This document shows positions 21,214 through 32,030 of a stretch of 64,000 bases of DNA, piece after piece (within the stretch, counting starts at the first letter, position 1; each line of letters opens with the position of its first letter). Position numbers and translations under genes: made by a program. Origin of the DNA: Chamaecrista fasciculata (Eukaryota > Streptophyta > Magnoliopsida > Fabales > Fabaceae); the NCBI GenBank assembly GCA_003254925.1, contig QANZ01022989.1, forward strand, positions 169,367 through 233,366, read 5' to 3'. The notes below the pieces were generated by a model. It did no database searches. It saw only the letters and a list, made by a program, of their open reading frames with translations, and was not told the origin of the DNA.

Positions 21214-24200
21214 CATTTTTTTTTGGTCTCAAACAATTAAATTTGAATATTTGATCATTCCTCTTATTTTTTATTTAAATATAACAAATTTGAAGTTACA
21301 AAGTAATTTTTCTATTTAATTAAAATTATTAACAAACAATATTAATTTGAATCTTAAAAATGACATACGTCAAATAAATAAAATTAATTAATTATATTTC
21401 ATTTGTTTAAATTCGAATACATGTGTTTTTGATAATTTTTTCTCTATTTAGTTAAAATAAATAATAAATAAAGTTAAATTGAATAGAACCTGTCTGAAAC
21501 TAAAAAGGAAAATTGATAAAATCATAAAATATTAGAAATGATTTTATAAAAGACAAAATATAAAGGGTTAATATGAAATTCAACTCAAATAAATAGGACC
21601 AAAAGTAGAATCTGACTGAAAATTAAATTGAATTGTGTTTCTTTTTCATTGGTTGCCGAAGGATGTGGCCGTGGCACTTCATTATTAGAGAAATGGACCT
21701 TCGTTACGTTGTCGTCCAGTATAAACAATAAAAATAAGTATGGAATTTTCAATTTTCTAAGCAATGGTGTATTATAAAGGAGTGATAAACTAGTCAAATA
21801 TTTTTTTAAAAAATAATTAGTAGCTAGTAGCCTAGTAATACTTTTTTTTTTTGGATTTATGTAATATGTGATTTTAAGGTTTTTTTATTGATTAGTAGAT
21901 CATCTCATATCTTGAAATCTATGAAAATTTATTTAAAAGATAAATTTTTAATGTTTGAAAACTCACTTGACTAATAAAAAAAAACCTTAACATATGTCTT
22001 TAGAAATTTTTTTTTTTTGCCCTTTTTACTCTTTAAGAAAGAAAAGTGATTTCTGACCAATACTTCAATTATTTATTACTATTTCATTTCTTTTTCATTT
22101 TTTAAGATATAAAAGTGATCCTTATTAGAAAGACCAAAAAAAAAATTTGTATTCTGTATTTTGTAACATGTACCATCAATGATGTCAAATTCTTGTAATC
22201 TTAGTACCGAACAAAAAGCCAATATATGTTCCGTGATCAATAGAAGTTCAATTTTCTTTTTTCTAAAAAAAAAAGAAAACTAAATTCGTCCTAATCTAAT
22301 TTAATAAAAAGTTTTGCTATAAAAAATTCTATGGTTTAAGCTGTAGAATTTTTGTGTTACTCTCTCTCATTTCTTTTCTTTTTTTTTTAAAAAAACTTTT
22401 TTTATCAAATACTCTCTCCGGTTCTGAATATCTGATGTTTTAGAGAGTAATTTTTATTCCAAAATATCTGATGTTTTATAAATTCAAGAGAACATTAATT
22501 ATTTGTTTACCATTTTATCCCTATTATATAATATAGTAAAAAATGTATAAATATTTTCCAAGTAATTTAATAGTGATAATTTAGTCTTTTTATCTCATTT
22601 TTTTTTCATTCTAAGTGAGCTAATCATTTTCTTAATCTATGTGTATTTACCTATGAAGCATGGACACTGACACGNCATGCTTCCTAGGTATTTACCTCAA
22701 ACATCATATATATATATATATATACTAGGGGCTTTAAGGTTATAAATTATAAGAGACTAAATAGTAAATTTTCTCTTATTTTTAATTTTATAAACTATAG
22801 TTTTAAACATGGACGACCAGAAAGGGATGGACCCATATAATATAAGATATATAAAACCAGAGAGAATAATTTGAAAATTATGTCAAAATAAGACACACAA
22901 ACTCTTTAATAAATTGAAACTTAATCACATCTCTTTAAAGGAGGTCAATAAATAAGCTATTTTTAGCCTTTGATTTCATCCCCAAGCATACATGCATGAC
23001 GTGACGTGGTATGCAAATAATATGATAAATTGATATTGTTAGAGGTCACCGTCGGTGTGTAGGACAAATCACTAAGATTAGTTTCATATAAATTAATAAA
23101 TGTTTGCCTCTTATCGTCTTCTTCGATAGAGGTGAAAAGAAAAAAAGAGAGTTGGCCAAAAAACAAAAGAAAAAAAGAGAAATAATTGTCAAACACACTT
23201 CAGAAACAGATAAGTTCACGGGACCCATAACTTAGCTACATGAAGCAAACACGTGAAACTGTGGAAGACTTTAGACAAATTCAGTGCAAATTAATTTTCA
23301 ATATTTATATTTATTTTTCATTAAATTTATGTTTTAAAGTGCAGGTTTTAGATATATGTTAATTTCTTTCTTGTCCTAATATATGCGTCATAACTTCATA
23401 TAGACTGTAAAAAAAATTGTAGCTCATGCCTTACTTATATTCAGGCAACAATAATAATAATAATGTCTTTCATTATCCTTATCCCTTTGGTTGTCAAACA
23501 CACTCCAAAGATTAAAGAATGAGTTTAGACTTTAGAGTAACGTGACGTGATAGTGACTAGACAAACTAATTACAGGTACCTAGATCATTAGTTAGCAATT
23601 AATTATGTAACACTAATTTTTTTTTAAACGTAATTCATTTAAAAATAAGGCAAAATCAAATACAAGAAAATAAAAGAAAAATAACCAATTTCTCCTTAGC
23701 ATAAATAGTAACACTAGATATGATATTAATTGACGAAGGTGGGGTTTATAACCCATCCAAGAGGATTCATCCTCGTTTTAGACAAATTGGCAAGATAATC
23801 AACTGTCAAGTTAGCGGATCTAGGGATTCAACTAAAGCTACAATCATATAAAAAAACATGAAACATAAATAAAATTATTTAAAAGAGACAAACTCTTCCA
23901 AAAAGAAAGGCAGACAATAGGAACCCTGAAATTTACCGTACAGGTCTAGACCCAAACTCATCGTTAATGGGTTCGGGTCTGGGTATGGTGATACTCTACC
24001 CATATACCTATTAGTAATAATAAATATATTTTGATATATAAAAAATATAATACTTTAACACTTTTGATTGAACTTTATCTTTACCAACAAAATATTTTTT
24101 GGAATTTGATATATTATATTTAATGAATTTAACTATTTATAAATTATATCTTATTTTGTTAGTTATTAAAATATTTTAATTTGTAATCAAGATATATAAA

Positions 24201-24700
24201 ATTCATTAAATTGTACCTACAAATATTATATAAATCACTAAAAATGATAACATCATAACAGTTTTTTTATTGATCAAATGAATTTTTAAACATTAAAAAT
24301 TATCTTTTAAATAAATTTTCACAAATTTTAAAATATAAAATACTCTATTAACAGATCAAAATAAACCTTATCTTAAATTGGAAGTGAATCTAAAATCACA
24401 AACCTTCACAATCTATATAATTAAAAGAATCTGCAAAACTGAATCATTTGCCATAAATACCTCTCCATCTCCAGAATCCCTCCGTTGCATCGAATGACTG
24501 AAATTCCTAATTCACGAGATAAGCTGTGATTCGATGTCAAATATCTCTTCACCACTGAATGATTAATCCGCACAGTGACGAGATTTTGACCATGTTCATT
24601 TATTTTTGATAAATATGACCATGTTCATCGTTCAGATGAACCACAAATTATACTAATCTGCCACGTCAGGGTTAAGGCACGTAACGCCTTGTATCTATAT
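21214..24700. other. AT-rich intergenic spacer, no gene seen
   Basis: Only short low-complexity frames occur. Visible items are a Stowaway-like start phrase ('tactctctccggttctg' at about 22409) without a clear partner end, a dispersed-repeat copy at 22722-22852, an (TA)n run near 22706, an (ATA)n microsatellite near 23446-23463, and an N at 22675. The last 100 bp before 24805 contain a CT-rich 'cttcatctt' leader for the next gene. Confidence 0.5.
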
Positions 24701-24804
24701 TCTATATATATAGATACATCAAAGACGTGCCAGACTCCGACTCTTAAGCCCATTTTTGTTTGTCTTCATCTTCTTCATCTTCTTCTTCATCTTCTGGGGA
24801 AATT

Positions 24805-27602
24805 ATGGCTACGGATGTAGTGAAACAGAGCAATGGCCATTCTTGCTGCAAAACAGGACCTGGCTATGCTTCTCCACTCGAAGCCATGTCTGGACCCAAA
24901 GAGACTTTGATTTACGTCACTGCCGTTTACTCAGGTATATATATATATTTATCATCTTAGCTTCATTTGGGAGATGGGTTTGTGCAGAAAGGAACTTTCA
25001 GCTGTCAAGTTTGGATTTTTAACCCTGGTGATTGCGATTTTTTCGTGGCAGTAATTGCGATTATCAGGAAAAAAAAATCCCAACTTTAGTAGAATCTGTT
25101 TCCCTGAAAATGGCAATTAAGTGAATTAACCCTTTTTTTTAAGATGGGTTTCAGTTTGTTAACAGGATTTGGCTTACAGAAATAGTATGAAAATTGAAAA
25201 GAGTTCCTTTTTTCAGTTTTCTTGTCACTTTTATGTGATTCTTGAAATGAACAATCTGCCTAATGCAGGAACAGGAAAAGAGAAGCCTGACTATCTGGCC
25301 ACAGTAGATGTAGATCCAAACTCTCCAACTTACTCAAGTGTTATTCACAGGCTACATATGCCTAATCTAGGTGATGAACTTCATCATTCAGGGTGGAATT
25401 CTTGCAGCTCTTGCCATGGAGATCCGTCTACAGATCGACGATATCTGATACTACCTTCACTTGTGTATGCCAATGAACTAACACTCAATTTTCATTCTTA
25501 GCCTTATGATATTGAGTTTATAAGGTAAGCTAGTTTTTTATTTCAAATTCCAGATCAGGTCGCGCATATGTGGTTGACACAAAAACAAATCCAAAGGCTC
25601 CTTCTTTGCACAAAGCTGTTGAGCCTGAAGAAATCATCAGCAAGACTGGATTATCTTATCTCCACACATCCCATTGCCTTGCTTCTGGTGATATAATGAT
25701 CTCGTGTCTAGGAGATAAAGATGGGAATGCTAAAGGAAATGGATTTCTTCTTCTTGATTCTGAATTCAATGTGAAAGGAAGGTACACTTTTTTTATAAAT
25801 TCTTGTATATACTATCTATATACTATCTAGAGGGTGAGCCTTGGCGCAACGGTAAAGTTGCTGCTTGGTGATCAAGAGGTCACAGACAGCCTCTCTGCAA
25901 AGCAGGAGTAAAGGCTGCGTACATCTTGACCCTCCCCAGACCCCACCTAGTAGAACTTCGTGCACTGGGCCACCCTTTTTATACTATCTATATACTAGGC
26001 CATATGTTTCTGAGTGTTGGTTCATATTTGCTAGGTGGGAGAAACCAGGGCATAGTCCACTATTTGGATATGACTTTTGGTATCAACCGCGGCACGACAC
26101 AATGATTAGCTCATCTTGGGGTGCTCCTGCTGCTTTCACCAAAGGTTTTAACTTGCAGCATGTCACTGATGGACTCTACGGTAGGCATCTCCATGTATAC
26201 AGCTGGCCCGGGGGCGAACTGAGACAAACACTGGACCTTGGTGATACAGGGCTTTTACCCTTGGAGGCAAGTTTCTCACACAACCTAGAGTTGTTTCTAC
26301 CAGCTATATTGTTTTTCTTTGAAGCTATTCTGCTAATTATACTTGTCTTATTGAGTTATGCCCTTGCTTGTTGTGTTTGTGAAGTTATTGTGAAAATGTT
26401 GGCTTGTTTTATAGCTTATTTATGCTTAATGCAGGTACGATTCTTGCATGATCCTTCCAAAGATGTAGGTTTTGTTGGGGCTGCATTGTCTAGCAACATG
26501 GTACGATTTTTCAAGACCCAGGATGGATCATGGAGCCATGAGGTATGAAAAATGAGCAACTATGTATAGATTTATTGTATTATGCTACTCTGCTTACTGT
26601 TTTTACTTAAATTGAGGGATGTTGTTCAGTATTGCTCATAGCTTAAATTTATTTTGCAGGTTGCAATATCAGTGAAATCATTGAAAGTGCAAAACTGGAT
26701 TCTTCCTGAGATGCCTGGGCTTATAACTGATTTTCTGATATCCTTAGACGATCGTTTTCTGTACTTTGTGAACTGGCTCCATGGAGATATCAGACAGTAT
26801 GACATCACAGACCCTAAGAATCCTGTACTAACTGGACAACTATGGGTTGGGGGACAATTTCAGAAAGGAAGCCCTGTATTAGCTGTAGCAGAAGATGGTA
26901 CAACTTGGCAATCTGATGTTCCAGAGATCAAGGTTTGTGCTATTCCACTCTGAAACTTAGTTGTCTTGGTGATTAATTCTTGCATATGGAACCAACAAAG
27001 GTTGATCCAGTTTGTGAAGAGCTAGTTTATAACCCTTGAGTTCTATTCCTGTTATCGATACATTGTTAAAAGGTGATCTATAAATACCTTGTAAACACTC
27101 ATTGAGCTTGAAAGCATGCTTTAGCTTTAGTCAACTCTCCGGACTAAACTCATTTAAACTTTTCCCCACATAAAAGAAAATAATGCATATGGCAGTGTGG
27201 CACACAATTCTGGACTCTATAAATGGTTTTTTTTATAAACACAAAACTGTCAGAAATAACTTGAGATTTGTATCTGAGTATCTAGGTTGAGGCTGATGAG
27301 TTCAAACTTTTTGTTTTCAGGGGAACAAGTTGAGAGGGGGACCTCAGATGATTCAACTGAGTTTAGATGGAAAAAGGCTATATGTGACCAACTCACTCTT
27401 TAGTACTTGGGATAAACAGTTTTATCCAGATCTTCTGGAGAAAGGATCCCACATGTTACAGATTGATGTGGATACTGAGAAGGGTGGACTGAAAATAAAC
27501 CCAAACTTCTTTGTTGACTTTGGAGCTGAGCCTGATGGTCCATCCCTTGCTCATGAGATGAGGTATCCTGGTGGTGACTGCACTTCAGATATATGGGTTT
27601 AA
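24805..27602 (+). CDS. SBP1: Selenium-binding protein 1 / methanethiol oxidase
   Basis: Seven exons join in frame to 482 residues: 24805-24934, 25269-25464, 25554-25781, 26035-26266, 26435-26542, 26660-26932, 27321-27602. The protein is a full-length member of the SBP56/SELENBP1 family (about 490 residues in Arabidopsis). Diagnostic segments are GYASPLEAM, the CSSC motif (Cys89 and Cys92, in [14 protein letters not shown]), [32 protein letters not shown], the histidine-rich GRHLHVYSW, and the C-terminal [17 protein letters not shown]. The animal enzyme oxidises methanethiol; plant homologues bind selenium and cadmium and are linked to sulfur stress. Soluble and cytosolic (no targeting peptide). 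Intron 4 uses a GC donor (GAG|GCAAGT). Intron 3 contains an Au-type SINE 37 bp before exon 4. The ATG at 24805 is the first one after a CT-rich leader. Confidence 0.95.
25826..25980 (+). mobile_element. Au-type SINE (tRNA-derived) in SBP1 intron 3
   Basis: The segment contains 'gtgagccttggcgcaacgg' (tRNA-like A box), 'aggtcac', 'gtaaaggctgcgtac', 'gtgcactgggccaccc' and a final T run. This order is that of the Au SINE known from many flowering plants. A perfect 17-bp direct repeat ATACTATCTATATACTA flanks it (25809-25825 and 25981-25997). About 15 bp around the expected B box are missing compared with the remembered consensus, so this copy is probably inert. It ends only 37 bp before the exon 4 splice acceptor. 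Confidence 0.9.
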
Positions 27603-28293
27603 AGCACAAGTGTTGTCATTATATACCTTTCTTGTTTATTTAATTCCTGTGGATTTTCCTTGCGTTTGTGTGAACTTCATGCTGGAGTCATTAATAAAAC
27701 TCGGTCATGGACCTTCCTTCATTATGTAGTTGAAGGTACACACATACTGAAATTCTGAAAATCATGAGGGTAATGGAGAGAAGTTGGTATTATGCTTGCT
27801 TGTTGTAACAAGCAGGCATCAATTGCACGCGTATTATCTTCATTGGTGTGAATGGAATCTTCCAAAATTGGATTATATTTAAACTTAATGAAAATGACTG
27901 AGCAAGTGAATTTTGATACCACCGAAGAGTGCATAGCCAACTTGGTGGAAAGTGTAGCTAATAGAATGCAAGCTTTATATGCACGCCTTTGCTTTTGTTC
28001 TTGATTTTCCTTTTTATCATGATAATCTCCTCCTCATTTTCCTACCACCACTTACTGTTCATACATTGTGAGGTTAATTACCCTTCTGTCGTCACTCATC
28101 AATGGTTTGAAACAGGAATACTTGTTTAAACAAGCCTAAATAGCCATTTAACTAGTCAACCACTTGGAATTTGGATCAGAATAAACTAGTATAGCAGCAC
28201 AGGAACAAAATAAAGAGTACAACTGGAGAGAATCACAATAGGACTTTGGATAATTTAAAATACTTTATAATAATATAAAACAGAAGAAAGACA
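27603..28293. other. Downstream region of SBP1, no gene seen
   Basis: Holds the SBP1 3' untranslated region and AT-rich spacer. A 'ttaataaaac' motif at about 27690 could serve polyadenylation. Nothing else is recognisable. Confidence 0.5.
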
Positions 28294-28832
28294 AGAGAAA
28301 GGGTCACTTTGGTCCTAAATGTATGACCTAATGTTTATGTTGGTCCATTATGTTTCAAAATGTTCAAATTGGTCCTAAATGTTAGCAAAATGATTCATTT
28401 TGGTCCTAAATGTTGGTAAAATGTTTTATTTTGGTCCCAAACTATTGAATTTGATAATATTTCTCGCGTCTCTCATTTCAATTTCAAAGGACTTGTTAAG
28501 AGGAACTCGTAGCTCTGAATTCATCGCATTCGAATTTGAAACGAGAGAGATATGATCAACTTTTCTTATTTAACCATGAAGCGAGAAGTTTACTTTTAGG
28601 ATCGATTTGAGCTCGTTTGCTAATGGCTCCAACTGGATAGAGAAAGTACTCTTCGAGAACAATACGTAGCTCTAAACTTATCACGTTTGAACTTGAAACA
28701 AGCCATATTCAATTGTTGGGATCAAAATGAAACATTTTGCAAACATTTAGGACCAATTTGAACATTTTGAAACATAATGGACCAAAATGAACATTAGGGC
28801 ATACATGTAGGACCAAAATGAACCTTTAACCT
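28294..28832. mobile_element. Fold-back element, 'tttggtcctaaatg' family
   Basis: The left arm (from about 28300) and right arm (to about 28832) are inverted copies carrying repeated 'ttggtcctaaatgtt' phrases; the arms also share 'aatgttcaaattggtcc'. The inverted right end reads GGTTAAAGGTTCATTTTGG and the left end is a diverged version. I could not find a clean target duplication, so exact ends are uncertain. No coding capacity. Confidence 0.65.
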
Positions 28833-29051
28833 ATATTAACACACGAAAAATAACAATAATACCATCAACATCGATCATGGTCCAAAATGTTTGGTTTAGT
28901 GCGGTCCATTACTCCATCCAACCATGATCACTAGTGCTACATCCACTGGCACTTATTAATAAATTAAAAGTCCACTGATAGTCTTCCATATATATTGAAG
29001 CAGAATAGAAGAAGCAAACATGTATGTAATTCTATAGAGGGGGAATTGAAA

Positions 29052-29399
29052 ATGGAGTCAAAACCCAGAAGAAAAAGTGTAGTGAGTTTGTGCTACTTTT
29101 TGGTGCTAAGCTTAATGTATTTGAGTGATGCATCATCATACTCATTATACACATGCAATGGGTCCATAGCTGAATGCAATGAAGAAGAATTGGAGTTGGT
29201 GATGGAATCAGAGATAAGCAGGAGGATGATGGCAGAGGAGAATAAATACATATCAGAAGGAGCTTTGAAGAAGGACAAGCCAGTGTGTAATGGAGGAAGT
29301 GGTGAAGCTTATAGCAAATCAGGAGGGTGTCTTCCTCCTTCTTCCAATCCTGAACAGAGAGGCTGTTCTAAATACTATCGTTGTAGGTCTGATTCTTGA
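29052..29399 (+). CDS. RALF: RALF-like peptide hormone precursor
   Basis: An intronless 115-residue precursor. The N-terminus after MESKPRRK is a hydrophobic signal peptide (about residues 9-28). The propeptide contains a CNGSIAEC pair, an acidic stretch and a dibasic RR (57-58) where RALF precursors are cut by a site-1 protease; here the site is RRMM rather than the usual RRxL. The mature region begins near YISEGALKKDKPVC and keeps four cysteines (79, 93, 105, 111) that form the two RALF disulfides, with the CSKYYRCR ending. RALF peptides are secreted and signal through FERONIA/CrRLK1L receptors and LLG co-receptors, raising apoplastic pH and restraining cell growth. The receptor-contact YISY motif is YISE here. 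An in-frame ATG at 28995 exists, but the start at 29052 places the signal peptide properly. Confidence 0.9.
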   Translation: MESKPRRKSVVSLCYFLVLSLMYLSDASSYSLYTCNGSIAECNEEELELVMESEISRRMMAEENKYISEGALKKDKPVCNGGSGEAYSKSGGCLPPSSNPEQRGCSKYYRCRSDS

Positions 29400-29729
29400 C
29401 TATATATATATATATATATATGCTTCTTCAATTCATCAATCATGTGTTAATTCTGAACTTGCTCTTGTGCTAATAGTTTGATGATTCATGGGGACTTTTG
29501 AATTTGACATTGTCTCAATGTTTCACTCTTGATGATACAGTATCATATAATATAGAGTGAGTTGACCCTGTGTACTAGTAATAGGTCTTTTTCTTTCAGT
29601 TTTTCTTCTTTCTGTGTCTAAAAAATGAGTTTTAAAAATATAATTTGAAATAATAAAAAAACCTAGTTCACAATTTTTTTTAAAAAAAAGTTTGAAAAAG
29701 TTTTAAAATAATGTATCAATAAAAATCAA

Positions 29730-29990
29730 GGGTTAGACTATAATGCAAAGTTTGATTCTTGACATGGAATGCAATGGGTCATGAGCCGATAAAATCATGA
29801 CACGTAGAAGGGTTAGTTGTATGTAACTAGTGATGTGATTCCATACACAGTTTTAATTGATTAAAAAAAATATTTTTCTATTATTTTTCAACATTAAATT
29901 ATTTAACTCTTCCATGTGTCATAATTTCATTGGCTCATGATCCATTGTATCACATGTCCCTAAAATAAACTTTGCATAATAGACTAACCC
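29730..29990. mobile_element. Small inverted-repeat MITE (261 bp)
   Basis: The left arm starts GGGTTAGACTATAATGCAAA and the right arm, inverted, starts GGGTTAGTCTATTATGCAAA. Inner parts also pair ('gtcatgagccgataaaat' against 'attggctcatgatcc'). Short, non-coding and AT-rich, as for a MITE. No definite target duplication, so the superfamily is open. It lies about 330 bp downstream of the RALF gene. Confidence 0.7.
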
Positions 29991-30189
29991 AATTAATTCC
30001 AAGTCTCTTTTTAGACTACAAAATATACCTGTTTTATTTTTTTAACTAAAAATAACATTCTTATTTTTAATTATCTTCCATATTTTTATGTTTAGAAGTG
30101 TGCTCCTTTGTACGTGTACTTGATTAATGATATTTCTTGTTAACCTTGAAAAACTTTTAGTCCAAGAATAAGAATAACAAAAACTGAAC

Positions 30190-30380
30190 TGGACCAATAA
30201 GTGTTTAGTGTAGTGATTTGGCGAGTTACACTCTAAAGAGAGACCCAAGTTTGATTCCTAGATTCAACATTGTTGGGAGAGCTCGGATCGTTTTAGTTTT
30301 GTCTCTGAAGCTCGAATGAGATTACTGATTAATCTTCACCTAGATCATTACACGGATAAACGAGAGAACCATCAAGTCCT
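30190..30380 (+). repeat. Possible tRNA-derived SINE fragment
   Basis: A 'tttggcgagttacactct' stretch followed about 30 bp later by 'caagtttgattcctag' resembles tRNA A and B boxes at SINE-like spacing. No poly-A or T tail and no target duplication could be fixed, so this is tentative. Confidence 0.35.
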
Positions 30381-32030
30381 AGTTCCCGGTTGAACCGATC
30401 GGTTTTTAGTTTTTTACTCATTTTTTTTATGAGTTTTTTACTCATTGAACAAACCTAAGCTAACAGGATATGTTAGTTTTAGCTGATTAACGTACTGAAA
30501 ATCCAGAAACAGCTTTTGCTGAAAGTCCGCGTTCAACGCCTCGAGAATTGATGAAATACAGTTTTTATTTAATAATATCTCATTTGTTTTGCGTAATTTG
30601 AGGCTTTAAATGGTGGGCCGGATGTTATTGGGCGATTGCTGCCTCGTAGTATTCTATCACTAATTCACTAAGCTTCTGATTATTTTTTTTTTGGGTGAAA
30701 ATGTAGAGACACCCCTCTAATTTAGGGTAGGTGCACGTAACACCCCGGAATTTTTAATTTGTGCAAATATGACTCTTGAGTTTTCAATTACATGCAAATA
30801 ACACCCTCATGTTAAATTTAGGCCAAATCAGTGAGGGTATAATAATAATTTCATAAAAATTTAGGCTAAAGTCTTATTTTGATCCCTCAAATTTGCTCAA
30901 AATTCCGTTTTAGTCCCTCATGTTTTTAAAAAGTTTCACTATTAGTCTATTTTCAATTTTCATCCAATTTTTTTTGTTAAATAAAGGAAAAATTTGGTTT
31001 ACATTACCCAAAAAGTTTTATTTTTTTAAAATTAAAGTCCTTTCTTTTTATAATAAGACCAAAATGTAAGAAAAAAAATGAATAAATTAGTATTTACAAC
31101 AATTTTTCCCAAAAAAAAAAAAAGAACCTAGCAAACAACTCTTACCCTCCTTCTTCAATCGGCCGTTCTTCTTCTCCCTTCACCGCCTCCATCATCGCCG
31201 ATAAATATGCGAGAAAAGAGATGTTCAAAATTTATGTGTTTTCGGAAATTTTTTTTTCTTGGGGACGAAAATGAAGTTAGAGAGGAGAGAGAAGAGACCA
31301 ATGATGTATGGACACTTGGCGGTTCTATGTATGTCGTGCCTGACTGACATGAATGACTTGACTGGACCCATGTAATGTAATCATGCATGGTTATATGATA
31401 TCTCATTCACATGCATGCATACAATACATGATACATGTATATATGTCCCCCATCTCACTATTATGTCTATCATTATTGCTCTCTGCCACTCCCAGTGTCG
31501 GCAGAACCCCTCTTCCCAAACCAATTCCATCCCAAAATTTAATATCTTCACAACTTAACTAATATAATTTGATATTATTTAAATAAATTTTTCAACTCTA
31601 AATCCTCTTAATATATTTATTTTTGTTGAATTCATAAACTCTCTCATTATAGTCTATTTATAGTTATGTACATGGTACATGCAAAATTTGAATTAATCAA
31701 CTGAAAAAAAAGCTTCTCTTCTTTCTTCATCTCACTCATTACTCTTAATATCATGTATACCATACATACCATAACTAATTGATTAACTATCTCTCAATTT
31801 TCAAATGTCCATGACCTCCAAGGTTGTCAAGTTCTAAAATTTAAGCAAATCCATAATAAAAATTAAAAAGAATAAAGTTTAACTGAACTTCGGACTTCCT
31901 TAAGCCGAGAAGCCACAAACATAAGTACATCTATGACAGTATTTTTGAGAATGTAGTACTTAACAAACACGAATATCAATCACACATTGATTTCATGCAT
32001 CGATTTGTATAATGTATCTCTCTGTTAACT
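30380..32030. other. Intergenic region with transposon fragments, no gene seen
   Basis: About 30690-30960 contains 'gtccctcatg' type phrases like those of the fold-back families, but no matching right arm is visible, so it looks like a truncated copy. The remainder is AT-rich. Part of it must be the 3' flank of the GT47 gene on the other strand. Confidence 0.45.

Noticed and set aside
22409..22690. Complete Stowaway MITE
   Set aside because: Only one end resembles the Stowaway start; no inverted partner or TA duplication was found, and an N lies in the stretch.
24760..24960. Frame with a poly-serine start overlapping SBP1 exon 1
   Set aside because: It begins at a TTG, not an ATG, and only reads the CT-rich leader in frame with the true start at 24805.
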